A stretch of DNA of 64,000 nucleotides from Lysinibacillus fusiformis (GTDB taxonomy: Bacteria; Bacillota; Bacilli; Bacillales_A; Planococcaceae), in assembly GCF_003049525.1 (NCBI RefSeq), contig NZ_PYWL01000008.1:124001-188000 (forward strand). Reading direction: 5' to 3'. A model generated the notes under the pieces. It did not search any database. It saw only the letters and a list, made by a program, of their open reading frames with translations, and had not been told where the DNA came from. Shown one piece after another: positions 16,728-25,088 of this stretch (position 1 is its first letter; every line of letters starts with the position of its first letter). A program made the position numbers and the translations under genes.

Positions 16728-17609
16728 TTATAAATAATTTCTAGTTAGTAATAGCTCTAGTAAATCATTTGGAACATTTGTCGATTCTTTATAGAACAAG
16801 TATACGGGTACATTTGGCAATGAAAAGCCTTCAAACGGTACAATATTAAAACGTCCCTCCATACGTTCCTTTCTTACAATCATACGAGGTAGAAAAGACA
16901 TCCCTAACCCGTCTTTGATTAGTCTTTTGACGACATAGGATTGGGAAATTGATACTTGCCTCGTCAATATATAGTTTTCTCTTAAATTATGTAAAAGCTC
17001 ATCCCAAATAGTTGGATGATGATGCGTAAATAATGTATATGTTTGAAATAGCTCTTCATAATCGATGTAAGCCCCTGTTTCATCATCATAAGCATCTAAT
17101 GGAATTACTAATTCTAACGGGCTTTCAATAAGCAGCTCTTGATGCCAATGGCGATAGCGAGTTGATAATAAAGAGATACCTATATGCGCTTGATGCTGTT
17201 GAACTAAATCTTCAATTTTAGCTGAATCCTCCACTAAAATCGAAATTTCCAATGCAGGGTGATCATTGATAAATTGATACAAAACATGCGGTAAAATGGT
17301 TTCCACCATTAAAGGAGTCATAGCGATAATAATCTTTTCGTGAATGCCTTTACTCACTAAACGAATACGTTCAATACTTTGCTCCCACTGAAGGACCATT
17401 TGCTTTGCCTCTAGTTGAAAAAGCTTCCCAGCTTCAGTTAATTGGACACGGTTTCTTTCACGCTTAAACAATTGAACATGCAAAAATTCTTCTAAATGTT
17501 GAATGTGAACGGTGATACTTGGCTGTGAAAGATGAAGTTGTTGTGCCGCTGTTCGAAAATTACAAGTTTGAGCAGCTACAATAAAGGACTGTAACCATTT
17601 ATACTCCAT
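16728..17609 (-). CDS. LysR family transcriptional regulator
   Basis: 293 residues from the ATG at 17609, which has a perfect AAGGAGGAGG ribosome binding site; an upstream start at 17648 lacks one. The N-terminal helix-turn-helix (residues 1-60, with FRTAAQQLHLSQPSITVHIQHLE) and the following HVQLFKRERNRVQLTEAG hinge are classic LysR; residues 90-290 form the periplasmic-binding-like effector domain. Divergent from the DUF2332 gene at 17727, 117 bp away, which is its most likely target along with itself. The effector is unknown. Confidence 0.92.
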   Translation of the reverse strand: MEYKWLQSFIVAAQTCNFRTAAQQLHLSQPSITVHIQHLEEFLHVQLFKRERNRVQLTEAGKLFQLEAKQMVLQWEQSIERIRLVSKGIHEKIIIAMTPLMVETILPHVLYQFINDHPALEISILVEDSAKIEDLVQQHQAHIGISLLSTRYRHWHQELLIESPLELVIPLDAYDDETGAYIDYEELFQTYTLFTHHHPTIWDELLHNLRENYILTRQVSISQSYVVKRLIKDGLGMSFLPRMIVRKERMEGRFNIVPFEGFSLPNVPVYLFYKESTNVPNDLLELLLTRNYL

Positions 17610-17726
17610 GTTTCCTCCTCCTTGATTACTATTTTTGATTAAGTTCATTACATATATTTAATTTACTAAATTATACAATAATAATAAACTGACTATTAAA
17701 TAGATGATGCAAAAGGAGAGATATAC

Positions 17727-18752
17727 ATGTCTTATGCCACATTAAGTCGTCAATTTCGAATATTTGCCGAACAGGAATGTGTAGACTCTAGCCCCCTGTA
17801 TGAACATTTAGCTAATAAAATTGCTGCGGATGAGGAACTATTAGAGATTGCCTCCATGATTCCACCCAATCAACCAGCACCCAATTTATTGTTGGCGTCT
17901 GTTCAATATTTATTGGGCTCCTTAAAAGATCCTTTAGCAAAGTATTACACGTCTTTTACGGCAACTCCACATCCCATTCCAGAGGTTTACCCTGTCTTTA
18001 AGGCATTTGTAATGGCGCATACAGCACAATTAAAGTCATTGTTTCAAGAAAAACTTGTCCAAACCAATGAAATTCGACGTTGTGCCTATCTCTATCCTAT
18101 AATGACTGACATTTATCACAAGCATCAACGACCATTAGCCTTCATAGAAATAGGTGCAAGTGCTGGACTCCAGCTTGGTATGGATCACTACAATTATTGC
18201 TACAATCATCAATTATCCATCATCAATACGGACAATGGATGTATCATACCTTCAGAAAACCGAGGGGAAACACTTCCTGTGTCTGTGTCTAAGCCACCTG
18301 TTGTTTGTCAAAGGATTGGCATTGATTTAAATCCTATTGATCTCCGACAAAAGGAAGACAGTCAATGGCTACAAGCTTTAATCTGGCCTGAACACCATGA
18401 ACGTCGATTGTTGTTAAATGAAGCTCTCCCTATCTTCGGTCAATTAGATATTCAGTTAATAAAGGGTGATGCAATCCAACTAATAAAAGAGCTTAGTCAA
18501 ACAATTGAGCAAGAGGCAATGTTAGTCGTTTATCATACACATGTCGCCAACCAACTGCCATTACCATTACGGCATGAATTAATGGAGCAATTAAAGGAGA
18601 TAAGCATGGAACGACCTCTTTATCATTGCTATAATAATTTATTTGACTTACAGCTACATCAAGATTTTATGCATCTTGGCACCATCGAGCCGATTCGTAC
18701 AATGGAACGACCAGATGGGCATGCACGCTGGTTTAAATGGGCCAACTGCTAG
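17727..18752 (+). CDS. DUF2332 family protein
   Basis: 341 residues, soluble. The pattern FRIFAEQEC..SSPLYEHLA..IA.D.ELL at the start, NLLLASVQYLL in the middle and FIEIGASAGLQL around residue 140 match the DUF2332 family. The latter glycine-rich strand resembles motif I of Rossmann-like methyltransferases, and later VVYHTHVANQLP also fits, so a SAM-dependent reaction is possible but unproven. AAAGGAGAG ribosome binding site before the ATG. Divergent from a LysR regulator and ended by an intrinsic terminator; probably a single-gene unit. Confidence 0.8.
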   Translation: MSYATLSRQFRIFAEQECVDSSPLYEHLANKIAADEELLEIASMIPPNQPAPNLLLASVQYLLGSLKDPLAKYYTSFTATPHPIPEVYPVFKAFVMAHTAQLKSLFQEKLVQTNEIRRCAYLYPIMTDIYHKHQRPLAFIEIGASAGLQLGMDHYNYCYNHQLSIINTDNGCIIPSENRGETLPVSVSKPPVVCQRIGIDLNPIDLRQKEDSQWLQALIWPEHHERRLLLNEALPIFGQLDIQLIKGDAIQLIKELSQTIEQEAMLVVYHTHVANQLPLPLRHELMEQLKEISMERPLYHCYNNLFDLQLHQDFMHLGTIEPIRTMERPDGHARWFKWANC

Positions 18753-18766
18753 CATGTACAATAAAA

Positions 18767-18801
18767 AGAAACGCTGTGCCCTATTGCTACACAGCGTTTC
18801 T
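18767..18801. terminator. Bidirectional intrinsic terminator
   Basis: Perfect arms AGAAACGCTGTG (18767-18778) and CACAGCGTTTCT (18790-18801). Serves the DUF2332 gene on the plus strand and the FMN reductase operon on the minus strand (TTCTTTTTATTG tail). Confidence 0.85.
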
Positions 18802-18809
18802 ATTAATCT

Positions 18810-19376
18810 TTAAAAATCGTATTCAGCATCTTTTTTCGCACGAATTTCTGCAAATGCGTCTGTTACCATTACAGTATCCTCTGCTAACCGTTCAAGACGG
18901 AAAAGAACATCATCATTGACAATTTCTTTGCGTAAAAAGTCTTTTTCTTCTATAAATACATAGGTTGGCACAATATGGGCCTTCATGTAAGCAAGAATTG
19001 GCTTTAATTGCTGCTCCACCATTAAGTAGTGCTTCGACGTACCTGCTGTGACAACAACACTGACCACTTTGTCGCGAAAGGCATTGACTGGTAATAAGTC
19101 AAAGATATTTTTCAATGTTGCTGGAATGGATGCCTGAAATGTTGGCGTACCAATAACAATAGCATCCGCAGCCATGATGGTTTCTGTCACATATTTTGTA
19201 TCGCCCTCATAGTCAAAATAATTACGTCCATCACTAAAAATTAGTTGATAGTCAGCGAGATCCAGAAGTGTCACTTCATGCTCCGGGTATTTTTTTTGGA
19301 CCATTTCGACAAATTTATGCATAGCTGTTCTTGTTTTTGAGCCGATAATAGAACCGGCAAGTGCGACAATTTTCAT
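18810..19376 (-). CDS. NAD(P)H-dependent FMN reductase
   Basis: 188 residues, flavodoxin-like fold. The FMN phosphate loop AGSIIGSKTRTAM (residues 7-19) and GTPTFQASIPATLKNIFDLLP (about 75-95) are typical of the SsuE/ChrR-type NADPH-dependent FMN reductase family. It reduces free flavin or quinones. Last gene of a four-gene operon with mhqR, a ring-cleavage dioxygenase and a luciferase-like monooxygenase (13 bp after the latter): it could supply reduced FMN to the luciferase-like enzyme, as SsuE does for SsuD. Ends at an intrinsic terminator. Confidence 0.9.
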   Translation of the reverse strand: MKIVALAGSIIGSKTRTAMHKFVEMVQKKYPEHEVTLLDLADYQLIFSDGRNYFDYEGDTKYVTETIMAADAIVIGTPTFQASIPATLKNIFDLLPVNAFRDKVVSVVVTAGTSKHYLMVEQQLKPILAYMKAHIVPTYVFIEEKDFLRKEIVNDDVLFRLERLAEDTVMVTDAFAEIRAKKDAEYDF

Positions 19377-19389
19377 GACTGTTCGCTCC

Positions 19390-20445
19390 TTATTTTGCTG
19401 TATATTTTTTCATTGCAGGAATAATATCATTACCGATCATTTCAATATTTTTCATAATTTTATCGAATGGCACGCCTCCAAAATCAATTTGAGCCATAAA
19501 TCGTTGCATACCATAAAGCTCATATTGATAAAGTAATTTCTCAATAATTTGCTCCTTGCTTCCGACCATTAACGCATCCCGTGTATCTGTTGCTTGTGCA
19601 AATTGCTGCTTTGGATAGCCTCCCCCACGAATCGCTTGGAAACCACCATTTAAATGTGGATACATCCCTTGCAATGCCTCTTTTGTTGTATCGGCTACAT
19701 AAAACAGGCTTGTTGTGGCAACCGGCAATTCATTTGGATCAAAGCCTTGTCGCTCTGCCGCTTCTCGATATGCATCAACTGATGGCTTAAAGTTTGTAGC
19801 CGGCCCACCAAGAGTCGTTAGCATCATGGGAATTCCCATATATCCTGCCTTGATGGCACTTGCAGGTGGACCTCCAACAGCACGCCAAATTGGTAAGGAG
19901 CCATTTTTGGGCTGTGGTAAAATTTGAGCGTGATGAAGTGGAGCACGGAACTGTCCTTCCCATGTTACAAGCTCCTCTGCATTGATTTTCATGAGTAGCT
20001 CTAATTTCTCTTCAAAAAGTTCTTCATAGTCATGTAAATCTACACCGAGTAAATGGTAGGCACCTACTCGAGAACCGCGACCTGCCACAATTTCTGCGCG
20101 ACCATCGGATAATAAATCAATAGTTGCAAAATCCTCATATACACGTACAGGATCGGAGACACTCAGTACAGTAGCAGAGCTTGACAGCTTAATTTTTGAT
20201 GTTGCTTGTGCTATGGCGCCCAACACGACTGTATGTGCCTGCGTTGTAAAATACGATTGATGACTTTCGCCTACTCCAAATACATCAATACCCGCTTGCT
20301 CTGCTAATTGGCTAGCTTCAACTAGTTCTTGTAGTCGTTGCTGCGCAGAAATTCGTTCTCCTGTTAGTGGGTTGGGAATATGGTCTCCTAAAGAATACAG
20401 CCCAAATTCAAGTCCTTGTGATTGATCAATACGATATTTTTCCAT
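19390..20445 (-). CDS. LLM class flavin-dependent oxidoreductase
   Basis: 351 residues with the bacterial luciferase-like monooxygenase fold. GLYSLGDHIPNP...A.LAEQAGIDVFGVGESHQSYF near the start and SSATVLSVSDPVRVYEDFATIDLLSDGRAEIVAGRGSR (about 95-132) are characteristic strings of this family (short quotes of it: ATIDLLSDGRAEI). These enzymes oxidise substrates with FMNH2 and oxygen. In this operon it is flanked by a VOC dioxygenase (16 bp upstream) and an FMN reductase (13 bp downstream), pointing to oxidative breakdown or detoxification of an aromatic compound or quinone. Substrate unknown. Confidence 0.9.
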   Translation of the reverse strand: MEKYRIDQSQGLEFGLYSLGDHIPNPLTGERISAQQRLQELVEASQLAEQAGIDVFGVGESHQSYFTTQAHTVVLGAIAQATSKIKLSSSATVLSVSDPVRVYEDFATIDLLSDGRAEIVAGRGSRVGAYHLLGVDLHDYEELFEEKLELLMKINAEELVTWEGQFRAPLHHAQILPQPKNGSLPIWRAVGGPPASAIKAGYMGIPMMLTTLGGPATNFKPSVDAYREAAERQGFDPNELPVATTSLFYVADTTKEALQGMYPHLNGGFQAIRGGGYPKQQFAQATDTRDALMVGSKEQIIEKLLYQYELYGMQRFMAQIDFGGVPFDKIMKNIEMIGNDIIPAMKKYTAK

Positions 20446-20461
20446 TATGAATTATCTCTCC

Positions 20462-21403
20462 TTATTCAAGCGGCTCTAAAATCGCTTCAATTTCTGCTCG
20501 TTTTTCCTCTAAAAATGGCGGAAGATCTAGCTCTTTTCCTAGTTCATCTACTGTAGAATCCACCGTAAACCCTGGGCCATCTGTCGCCATTTCAAATAGA
20601 ATTCCGTTACGATCTCTAAAATAAAGACTTTGGAAATAATAACGATCGACGACACCTGTACTAGTCAACCCTAGTTCTTTAATTTTTGTATCCCATTCTT
20701 GAAGCTCCTCCACCGTTGCTACACGTATAGCAAGATGGTGAATACTACCTTTACCTGGCTTTTCGCTTGGTCCTTCTAATTCTTTAACAAGAATCTCTCC
20801 AAGTACTTCTCCCTCTATCGATTGCAGGACTGTCCCTTGGTCATTTTCTGCAACAACGGTATAGTGAAATAAATCTTGTAGTAAATTCACAGTCCGTTGT
20901 AAATAACGCACCGTAATTTCAACTGTACCCATTCCTAAAATGCGATGCTCTTCAGGGATTTCATTGCCTTCCCATGGTTGCCATTGAGTTGGCGTTTCCT
21001 GACCATGATGATTTAATAACACCATTCTCAACCCTTCATGATCTTCAAAAAACAAGGCATCTTTCCCTGCATATGTGGTGATGTCACTATGTTCAACCTC
21101 AAGCTCTTGAAAGCGACCTTTCCAATAATGTAAACTCTCATAGCTTGGTACAAGTAGACCAATACGTGTTATCGCATTAGTTCCTCGCACTGTGCGGCCA
21201 GCAACAGGCATCTCAAAAAATGTTAATTCTGTTCCCGCTGAACCTGTTAAGTCCCCATAAAACAAATGATACATAGATGGGGAGTCTTGATTTACAGTTT
21301 TCTTCACACGTCGTAACCCTAAAATTTTTGTGTAAAAATGATTATTTTGTCTTCCATTTTTCGTTAGCATGGAAATATGATGGTGCCCACTTAATTTGTT
21401 CAT
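20462..21403 (-). CDS. VOC family ring-cleaving dioxygenase (MhqA/MhqO-like)
   Basis: 313 residues from the ATG at 21403 (GAGGAGGAG upstream); a longer frame to 21439 is unsupported and overlaps the operator. Two vicinal-oxygen-chelate repeats: the first begins SGHHHISMLTKNGRQNNHFYTKILGLRRVKKTVN (His of the metal site in GHHHI), the second starts near residue 145 (MGTVEITVRYL) and contains SIHHLAIRV and a final FEMATDGPGF with the metal glutamate. In B. subtilis MhqA and MhqO are induced by hydroquinones and controlled by MhqR, whose homologue is the next gene upstream. A palindromic operator lies in the 54-bp gap. Confidence 0.9.
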   Translation of the reverse strand: MNKLSGHHHISMLTKNGRQNNHFYTKILGLRRVKKTVNQDSPSMYHLFYGDLTGSAGTELTFFEMPVAGRTVRGTNAITRIGLLVPSYESLHYWKGRFQELEVEHSDITTYAGKDALFFEDHEGLRMVLLNHHGQETPTQWQPWEGNEIPEEHRILGMGTVEITVRYLQRTVNLLQDLFHYTVVAENDQGTVLQSIEGEVLGEILVKELEGPSEKPGKGSIHHLAIRVATVEELQEWDTKIKELGLTSTGVVDRYYFQSLYFRDRNGILFEMATDGPGFTVDSTVDELGKELDLPPFLEEKRAEIEAILEPLE

Positions 21404-21422
21404 TTGGCTGCTCCTCCTCGAA

Positions 21423-21444
21423 ATCACTTGACTAAGCAAGTGAT
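21423..21444. promoter_or_regulatory. Palindromic operator between mhqR-like gene and dioxygenase gene
   Basis: ATCACTT (21423-21429), 8 bp, AAGTGAT (21438-21444): a perfect inverted repeat with the same arms and spacing as the site upstream of the regulator gene. Probably bound by the MarR regulator. Confidence 0.7.
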
Positions 21445-21457
21445 AGCGTAAAAAAAA

Positions 21458-21901
21458 TTACGCTTGTGGCAATTTTTTTTCCTGACTATGCTTTTCCAGC
21501 TTTGTCATGACTTTATATAAAGTTTTCATTTCTTCATCTGTTAATACATCTTCAAAAAATGAGGATTGGAAGTGAAGCTGACTAGGTGTTGCTGCATCAA
21601 TCATTTGCTCCCCTTTTGCCGTCAACGAAATCGCCTTCGTCTTCCAATTTTGCTTACGCTCAATCAGTCCCTCCTTTTCCAATCTTGCTAGCATGCGAGA
21701 CATTCCACCTTGTGTGACCGTTACTTTCTCTGCTAGTTGACATTGTGTAATAGGTGCATAGGTTTTTATTTGGATCAGCACATCAAATTGTGCAGTTGTT
21801 AAATCAAAACGTTTTAAAAATTCATTGGATAATTGATTACTTTGGGCTGTAAAGCGCATCATGCGAATCCAGGTTAAAGTACCTAATGTATGATTTTTCA
21901 C
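21458..21901 (-). CDS. mhqR: MarR family repressor, MhqR-like
   Basis: 147 residues from a GTG at 21901 (GGGAGGAT upstream). Winged helix in the centre: [30 protein letters not shown], ending in the wing, is the MarR pattern. B. subtilis MhqR represses quinone-responsive dioxygenases and reductases, exactly the set of genes that follow here. Two palindrome types lie upstream (21923-21944 and 21960-21979), the second matching the MhqR box. No cysteine is seen in the DNA-binding region, so ligand binding rather than thiol oxidation is more likely for sensing; this is an inference. Confidence 0.82.
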   Translation of the reverse strand: MKNHTLGTLTWIRMMRFTAQSNQLSNEFLKRFDLTTAQFDVLIQIKTYAPITQCQLAEKVTVTQGGMSRMLARLEKEGLIERKQNWKTKAISLTAKGEQMIDAATPSQLHFQSSFFEDVLTDEEMKTLYKVMTKLEKHSQEKKLPQA

Positions 21902-21922
21902 GACTTTATCCTCCCTTCTGTT

Positions 21923-21944
21923 ATCACTTTACCACGCAAGTGAT
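21923..21944. promoter_or_regulatory. Palindromic operator upstream of mhqR-like gene
   Basis: ATCACTT (21923-21929), 8 bp, AAGTGAT (21938-21944), extended to 9-bp arms TTATCACTT/AAGTGATAA. It overlaps a plausible minus-strand promoter (TTGCTA, 17 bp, TAAAGT), so binding would block transcription of the whole operon. Confidence 0.7.
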
Positions 21945-21959
21945 AAAGTAGCAAGGAAA

Positions 21960-21979
21960 ATATCTCGAATTTGAGATAT
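21960..21979. promoter_or_regulatory. MhqR-box-like palindrome
   Basis: ATATCTCGAATTTGAGATAT has arms ATATCTC/GAGATAT around GAATTT and closely resembles the B. subtilis MhqR operator (tATCTcgAAttCgAGATa). It lies just upstream of the promoter of the mhqR-like operon and 21 bp after the cdaS stop. Confidence 0.65.
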
Positions 21980-21999
21980 TAAATAAATAGGGAATATCC

Positions 22000-22620
22000 C
22001 TATATAATGCCGTGTGTGGTAATAGGATATAAATTGCCTTTAAAAGCAAAAGATATTCTCCCTGTCTCTTCTGATACGACCATAACAAGTGCATCACTAA
22101 CCTCACTCAATCCCAATGCTGCACGATGTCTTGTGCCTAATTTCTTTTCACCTGTATAGCGCTCGGACAATGGTAATACATTGGCAGCCGATTCAATTTG
22201 ATTATGATTGACTAATACAGCCCCATCGTGAAGAGGATTGCCCGGGAAAAAAATAGATTCTACTAATGAATGAGTTAAGTCCGCACCTATATGAATACCA
22301 GGCTGGACTAGATTCTCCAAAGCGTCTTCCCGCTGGATCACAATTAAACCACCATGTCTTCTCAGCGACATATTTTGTACACTATGCGATAGTTCTGGAT
22401 ACTTTTCAGTAAACGGGGAAAGATAACAATTTAAATAAAACGTGGCTGCTTTCATTTCTATTGCCACAAATTTTTCTTTAATTTTTTCGAAATTGCCAAG
22501 GAGACAATTTGTATCTGTATCCATCTGTTGAACACTTTGCTGTAATGACATACTCACTTGGAGAAGCTCATCTTTTAATGTTTCTTTCATTGGTGAAAAA
22601 TCACAATTTATTGGATTCAC
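22000..22620 (-). CDS. cdaS: Diadenylate cyclase, CdaS type
   Basis: 206 residues from a GTG at 22620 (GAGAGGTG upstream; an overlapping GTG at 22629 is less well spaced). It makes c-di-AMP from two ATP. The DAC domain shows HDGAVLV (DGA motif, about residue 133) and GTRHRAALG (RHR motif, about 162). The N-terminal 60 residues form the two-helix YojJ-type extension unique to CdaS, which restrains the enzyme. In B. subtilis CdaS acts in the forespore during germination. Monocistronic, convergent with nothing; it precedes the mhqR promoter on the same strand. Sporulation-specific control is expected but no clear sigma-G site was found. Confidence 0.92.
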   Translation of the reverse strand: MNPINCDFSPMKETLKDELLQVSMSLQQSVQQMDTDTNCLLGNFEKIKEKFVAIEMKAATFYLNCYLSPFTEKYPELSHSVQNMSLRRHGGLIVIQREDALENLVQPGIHIGADLTHSLVESIFFPGNPLHDGAVLVNHNQIESAANVLPLSERYTGEKKLGTRHRAALGLSEVSDALVMVVSEETGRISFAFKGNLYPITTHGII

Positions 22621-22792
22621 AAAAAGCACCTCTCTTTTTTATAAAAGCTTTCCTCTCTTAGTTTCCCTGGAAAAGCTATTTTTATGCGTCACTGAAAGCT
22701 AGTGCTATGAAGCGTTCTTGTTTTCTAATAAGAAAGACAAGACAAACTCCTATGATACTAACAACAATACAGACGACTTTCTTCTCCTTGTC

Positions 22793-22834
22793 AAAAAAAC
22801 GCGTTACCTGTAGAACTAATTTTCTACAAGTAAC
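22793..22834 (-). terminator. Intrinsic terminator of the small membrane protein gene
   Basis: Arms GTTACCTGTAGAA (22803-22815) and TTCTACAAGTAAC (22822-22834), one mismatch, followed on the minus strand by GCG and seven T. Confidence 0.82.
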
Positions 22835-22846
22835 ACGTATATGTTC

Positions 22847-23077
22847 TTACATATGTCCAGCCCTAATCTTTCTCACAATACTAAAAGTCGTATATGTAGC
22901 AGCTGGTGCCAAGACGACAATAAAAATAATCCAGACAGTTAGATTATTTGTTGCTTTCAAAGTTTCATAATTTGTTATGACAAACATGATGAGACCGAAT
23001 AGTAATAAATAGCTCAGCACATTTGGGAAGATAACGATTAGTCTTAATAGTGCTGGCGGCATCTTTTGCTGATTCAT
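22847..23077 (-). CDS. Small membrane protein of unknown function
   Basis: 76 residues from the ATG at 23077, chosen because GGGGTG lies 8 bases upstream; a GTG at 23086 would add three residues. Two hydrophobic helices (about 14-35 and 47-67) joined by a short polar loop, with basic ends (LLRLIV, VRKIRAG), suggest a two-span membrane protein with both ends inside. I do not recognise the family. It has its own terminator and stands alone between rnz and cdaS. Confidence 0.6.
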   Translation of the reverse strand: MNQQKMPPALLRLIVIFPNVLSYLLLFGLIMFVITNYETLKATNNLTVWIIFIVVLAPAATYTTFSIVRKIRAGHM

Positions 23078-23167
23078 TTTAACCACACCCCTTTTTTCAA
23101 TTATACGGGAAATAAGTGATTTATCGTACTATATTTTTCCTTTTAGATACTATAAATGTATAGCATA

Positions 23168-23215
23168 AAAAATAAAAAACATCTATTAGCTGTCATTCCA
23201 ATTAATAGATGTTTT
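23168..23215 (-). terminator. Intrinsic terminator of rnz
   Basis: Perfect arms AAAACATCTATTA (23176-23188) and TAATAGATGTTTT (23203-23215); T-rich tail on the minus strand, directly after the rnz stop. Confidence 0.85.
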
Positions 23216-23221
23216 CCAATA

Positions 23222-24154
23222 TTAAAGCAATGTATTGTTTTGCCAACTATAAATCGCTTGATCGGAAGTTAGAAACGTTTGCGGGAAAGTTTCCTGAGCC
23301 TCTGCCAAAAATGGCGGTAAATCTTGTGGAAGAAAGCGAGCACTTAAATGATTTAGTAGTAAATATTGGGCCCCTGCTTGCTGTGCCACCTTGGCTGCCT
23401 CCACATTGGTTGCATGACCATAATTGGCTGCTAAATCCGTAGTTGTGCCGTCAAACGTAGCTTCATGGACAATGATGTCAGCACCCATTGATAGCTGAAC
23501 AGCTTCCTCACAATATTTTGTGTCGCCTAAAATGGTCAGTGTAAAGCCTTTTTTGGCTGGTGCAACAACATCTTTCGCTTGTATGACATCGCCGTTATCA
23601 AGCACGACATCATGCCCTCTTTTCAATTGTCCTAAAAGAGGTCCCTTGGGAACACCTAAGTCCTTGGCTTTCTCGATTAATAATTCTCCAGGTAAATCCT
23701 TTTGTTCAATACGATATCCGTAGCATGGAACAACATGGCGCAATTCCTTCGCATATACCGTAAAACAATCATCCTCATATACAATCCCTTCTTGAACTTC
23801 TACAAAGTGCAAAGGATATGTTAAATGAGTCTTTGATAAAGAAAAAGTTTGTTCAATCCATTGCTGTAAGCCTGCTGGACCGAAGATCGTTAATGGTTCA
23901 TCTCCACCTTGAAACGAACGGGAGCTTAAAAAGCCAGGCAATCCGAAAATATGATCACCATGCAGATGCGTAATAAAAATTTTTGACACCTTCCGCGGCT
24001 TTAACGACGTGTGTAAAATTTGATGTTGAGTCGCCTCTCCACAATCAAAAAGCCACATTTCGCTTATTTCGTCTAATAGCTTTACCATCAGGGCACTCGT
24101 ATTTCGTTCTTTGGAAGGCATGCCTGCGCCTGTTCCTAAAAAATGTAGTTGCAC
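23222..24154 (-). CDS. rnz: Ribonuclease Z
   Basis: 310 residues from a GTG at 24154, matching the usual N-terminus (M-x-L-x-FLGTGAGxPSKxRN); the GTG at 24163 overlaps the ribosome binding site GAGGTG. It removes the 3' trailer of tRNA precursors. Metal site motif THLHGDHIFGLPG (about residue 61-73), further ligands HVVPCYGYR, GDTKYCEEA and HEATFDG, and a terminal NHLSARF are all those of the long-known beta-lactamase-fold RNase Z dimer. B. subtilis Rnz has 307 residues. Single gene with its own terminator. Confidence 0.96.
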   Translation of the reverse strand: MQLHFLGTGAGMPSKERNTSALMVKLLDEISEMWLFDCGEATQHQILHTSLKPRKVSKIFITHLHGDHIFGLPGFLSSRSFQGGDEPLTIFGPAGLQQWIEQTFSLSKTHLTYPLHFVEVQEGIVYEDDCFTVYAKELRHVVPCYGYRIEQKDLPGELLIEKAKDLGVPKGPLLGQLKRGHDVVLDNGDVIQAKDVVAPAKKGFTLTILGDTKYCEEAVQLSMGADIIVHEATFDGTTTDLAANYGHATNVEAAKVAQQAGAQYLLLNHLSARFLPQDLPPFLAEAQETFPQTFLTSDQAIYSWQNNTLL

Positions 24155-24251
24155 AAATGCCACCTCACTTCATGTTTTATCATTTTATTGTACCTTATTG
24201 GGCCTCATAAGAAAAACCTTTGGTAAAAGCTTTCTCCAAAGGTTTTGTCGT

Positions 24252-25088
24252 TTATTTTGGTTGCCAAGAAACAAGGGCTGCATGAAAATCATGACGATAA
24301 TAATAGCGTCCATCTTTTTCTTCAATAAAAGGTTGCAGCGATTCCTCAATGTGTTCTTGTTGGATATCTGTATTTAATATTTTTTTACTTTGAGTCGTCA
24401 CTAGCTGTTCATAGCTTTCATAAGCATAGACGCGTTCCAAAGGAATGATTTGACAATCAGCGTAAATATCCATTTCGTATAGTAGATTTAAAAACTCTAT
24501 ATAATCTCTTCGGGGGAATTTGATCGTATAGCCGTACTTTTCATATAATCGTTCATAGTGTGGCTGAATGGGCCCAGTCGTCATCCCTATAATGGCCCGT
24601 TTCGTCGCGAGTCGATTCATATGTGCTAAAGCAGCTTTAATTTCATACATACGGTAAAAACAATTGACGCCTAAAACGATATCATGTGGCTCAATCTCAT
24701 CTTTTTCTAAACGCTCCCATTTTGCATGGACATAGGAAACGTGCTCCTGATGAGGCATACACTGCTGTAAGTACTGCAACATACTTTGGGAGCTATCCAC
24801 ACATGTGAGCTTGTTTACTCTATCTGCTAAAGGAAAGGTGTAATTTCCCCAACCAGGTCCAATTTCTAATACAGAATGTTGGGGTTCAATACTTTTTTGA
24901 AGCTCCTGAAAAATGCGTGTAGCATACGGATCCGTTTGCCCCATATTTTTTCGAGCAACAGATTGAGCCCAAAATTGCTCTTCTAGCTGATCATTCAACA
25001 TTCGCTCAGGCATATGCCCATGCCAGTCTTTCATACCTTCTTGCCATAATGCTTCGAAATTAATGGCTAATGGTCCTTTTCTCGTCAT
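24252..25088 (-). CDS. SAM-dependent methyltransferase at the end of the cobalamin operon
   Basis: 278 residues. A class I methyltransferase core begins near residue 70 with VLEIGPGWGNYTFPLA (motif I), followed by CVDSSQSML (motif II acidic residue) and HDIVLGVNCFYRM. The N-terminal 65 residues and C-terminal 80 residues (aromatic, charged) are not typical of corrin methylases, which have a different fold. Its ATG overlaps the cobQ stop by 4 bp (ATGA), so it is translationally coupled to cobQ and belongs to the B12 transcript. Function unknown: maybe a corrinoid- or cofactor-related methyltransferase, or a passenger. Not seen in the B. megaterium operon as I recall it. Confidence 0.85.
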   Translation of the reverse strand: MTRKGPLAINFEALWQEGMKDWHGHMPERMLNDQLEEQFWAQSVARKNMGQTDPYATRIFQELQKSIEPQHSVLEIGPGWGNYTFPLADRVNKLTCVDSSQSMLQYLQQCMPHQEHVSYVHAKWERLEKDEIEPHDIVLGVNCFYRMYEIKAALAHMNRLATKRAIIGMTTGPIQPHYERLYEKYGYTIKFPRRDYIEFLNLLYEMDIYADCQIIPLERVYAYESYEQLVTTQSKKILNTDIQQEHIEESLQPFIEEKDGRYYYRHDFHAALVSWQPK

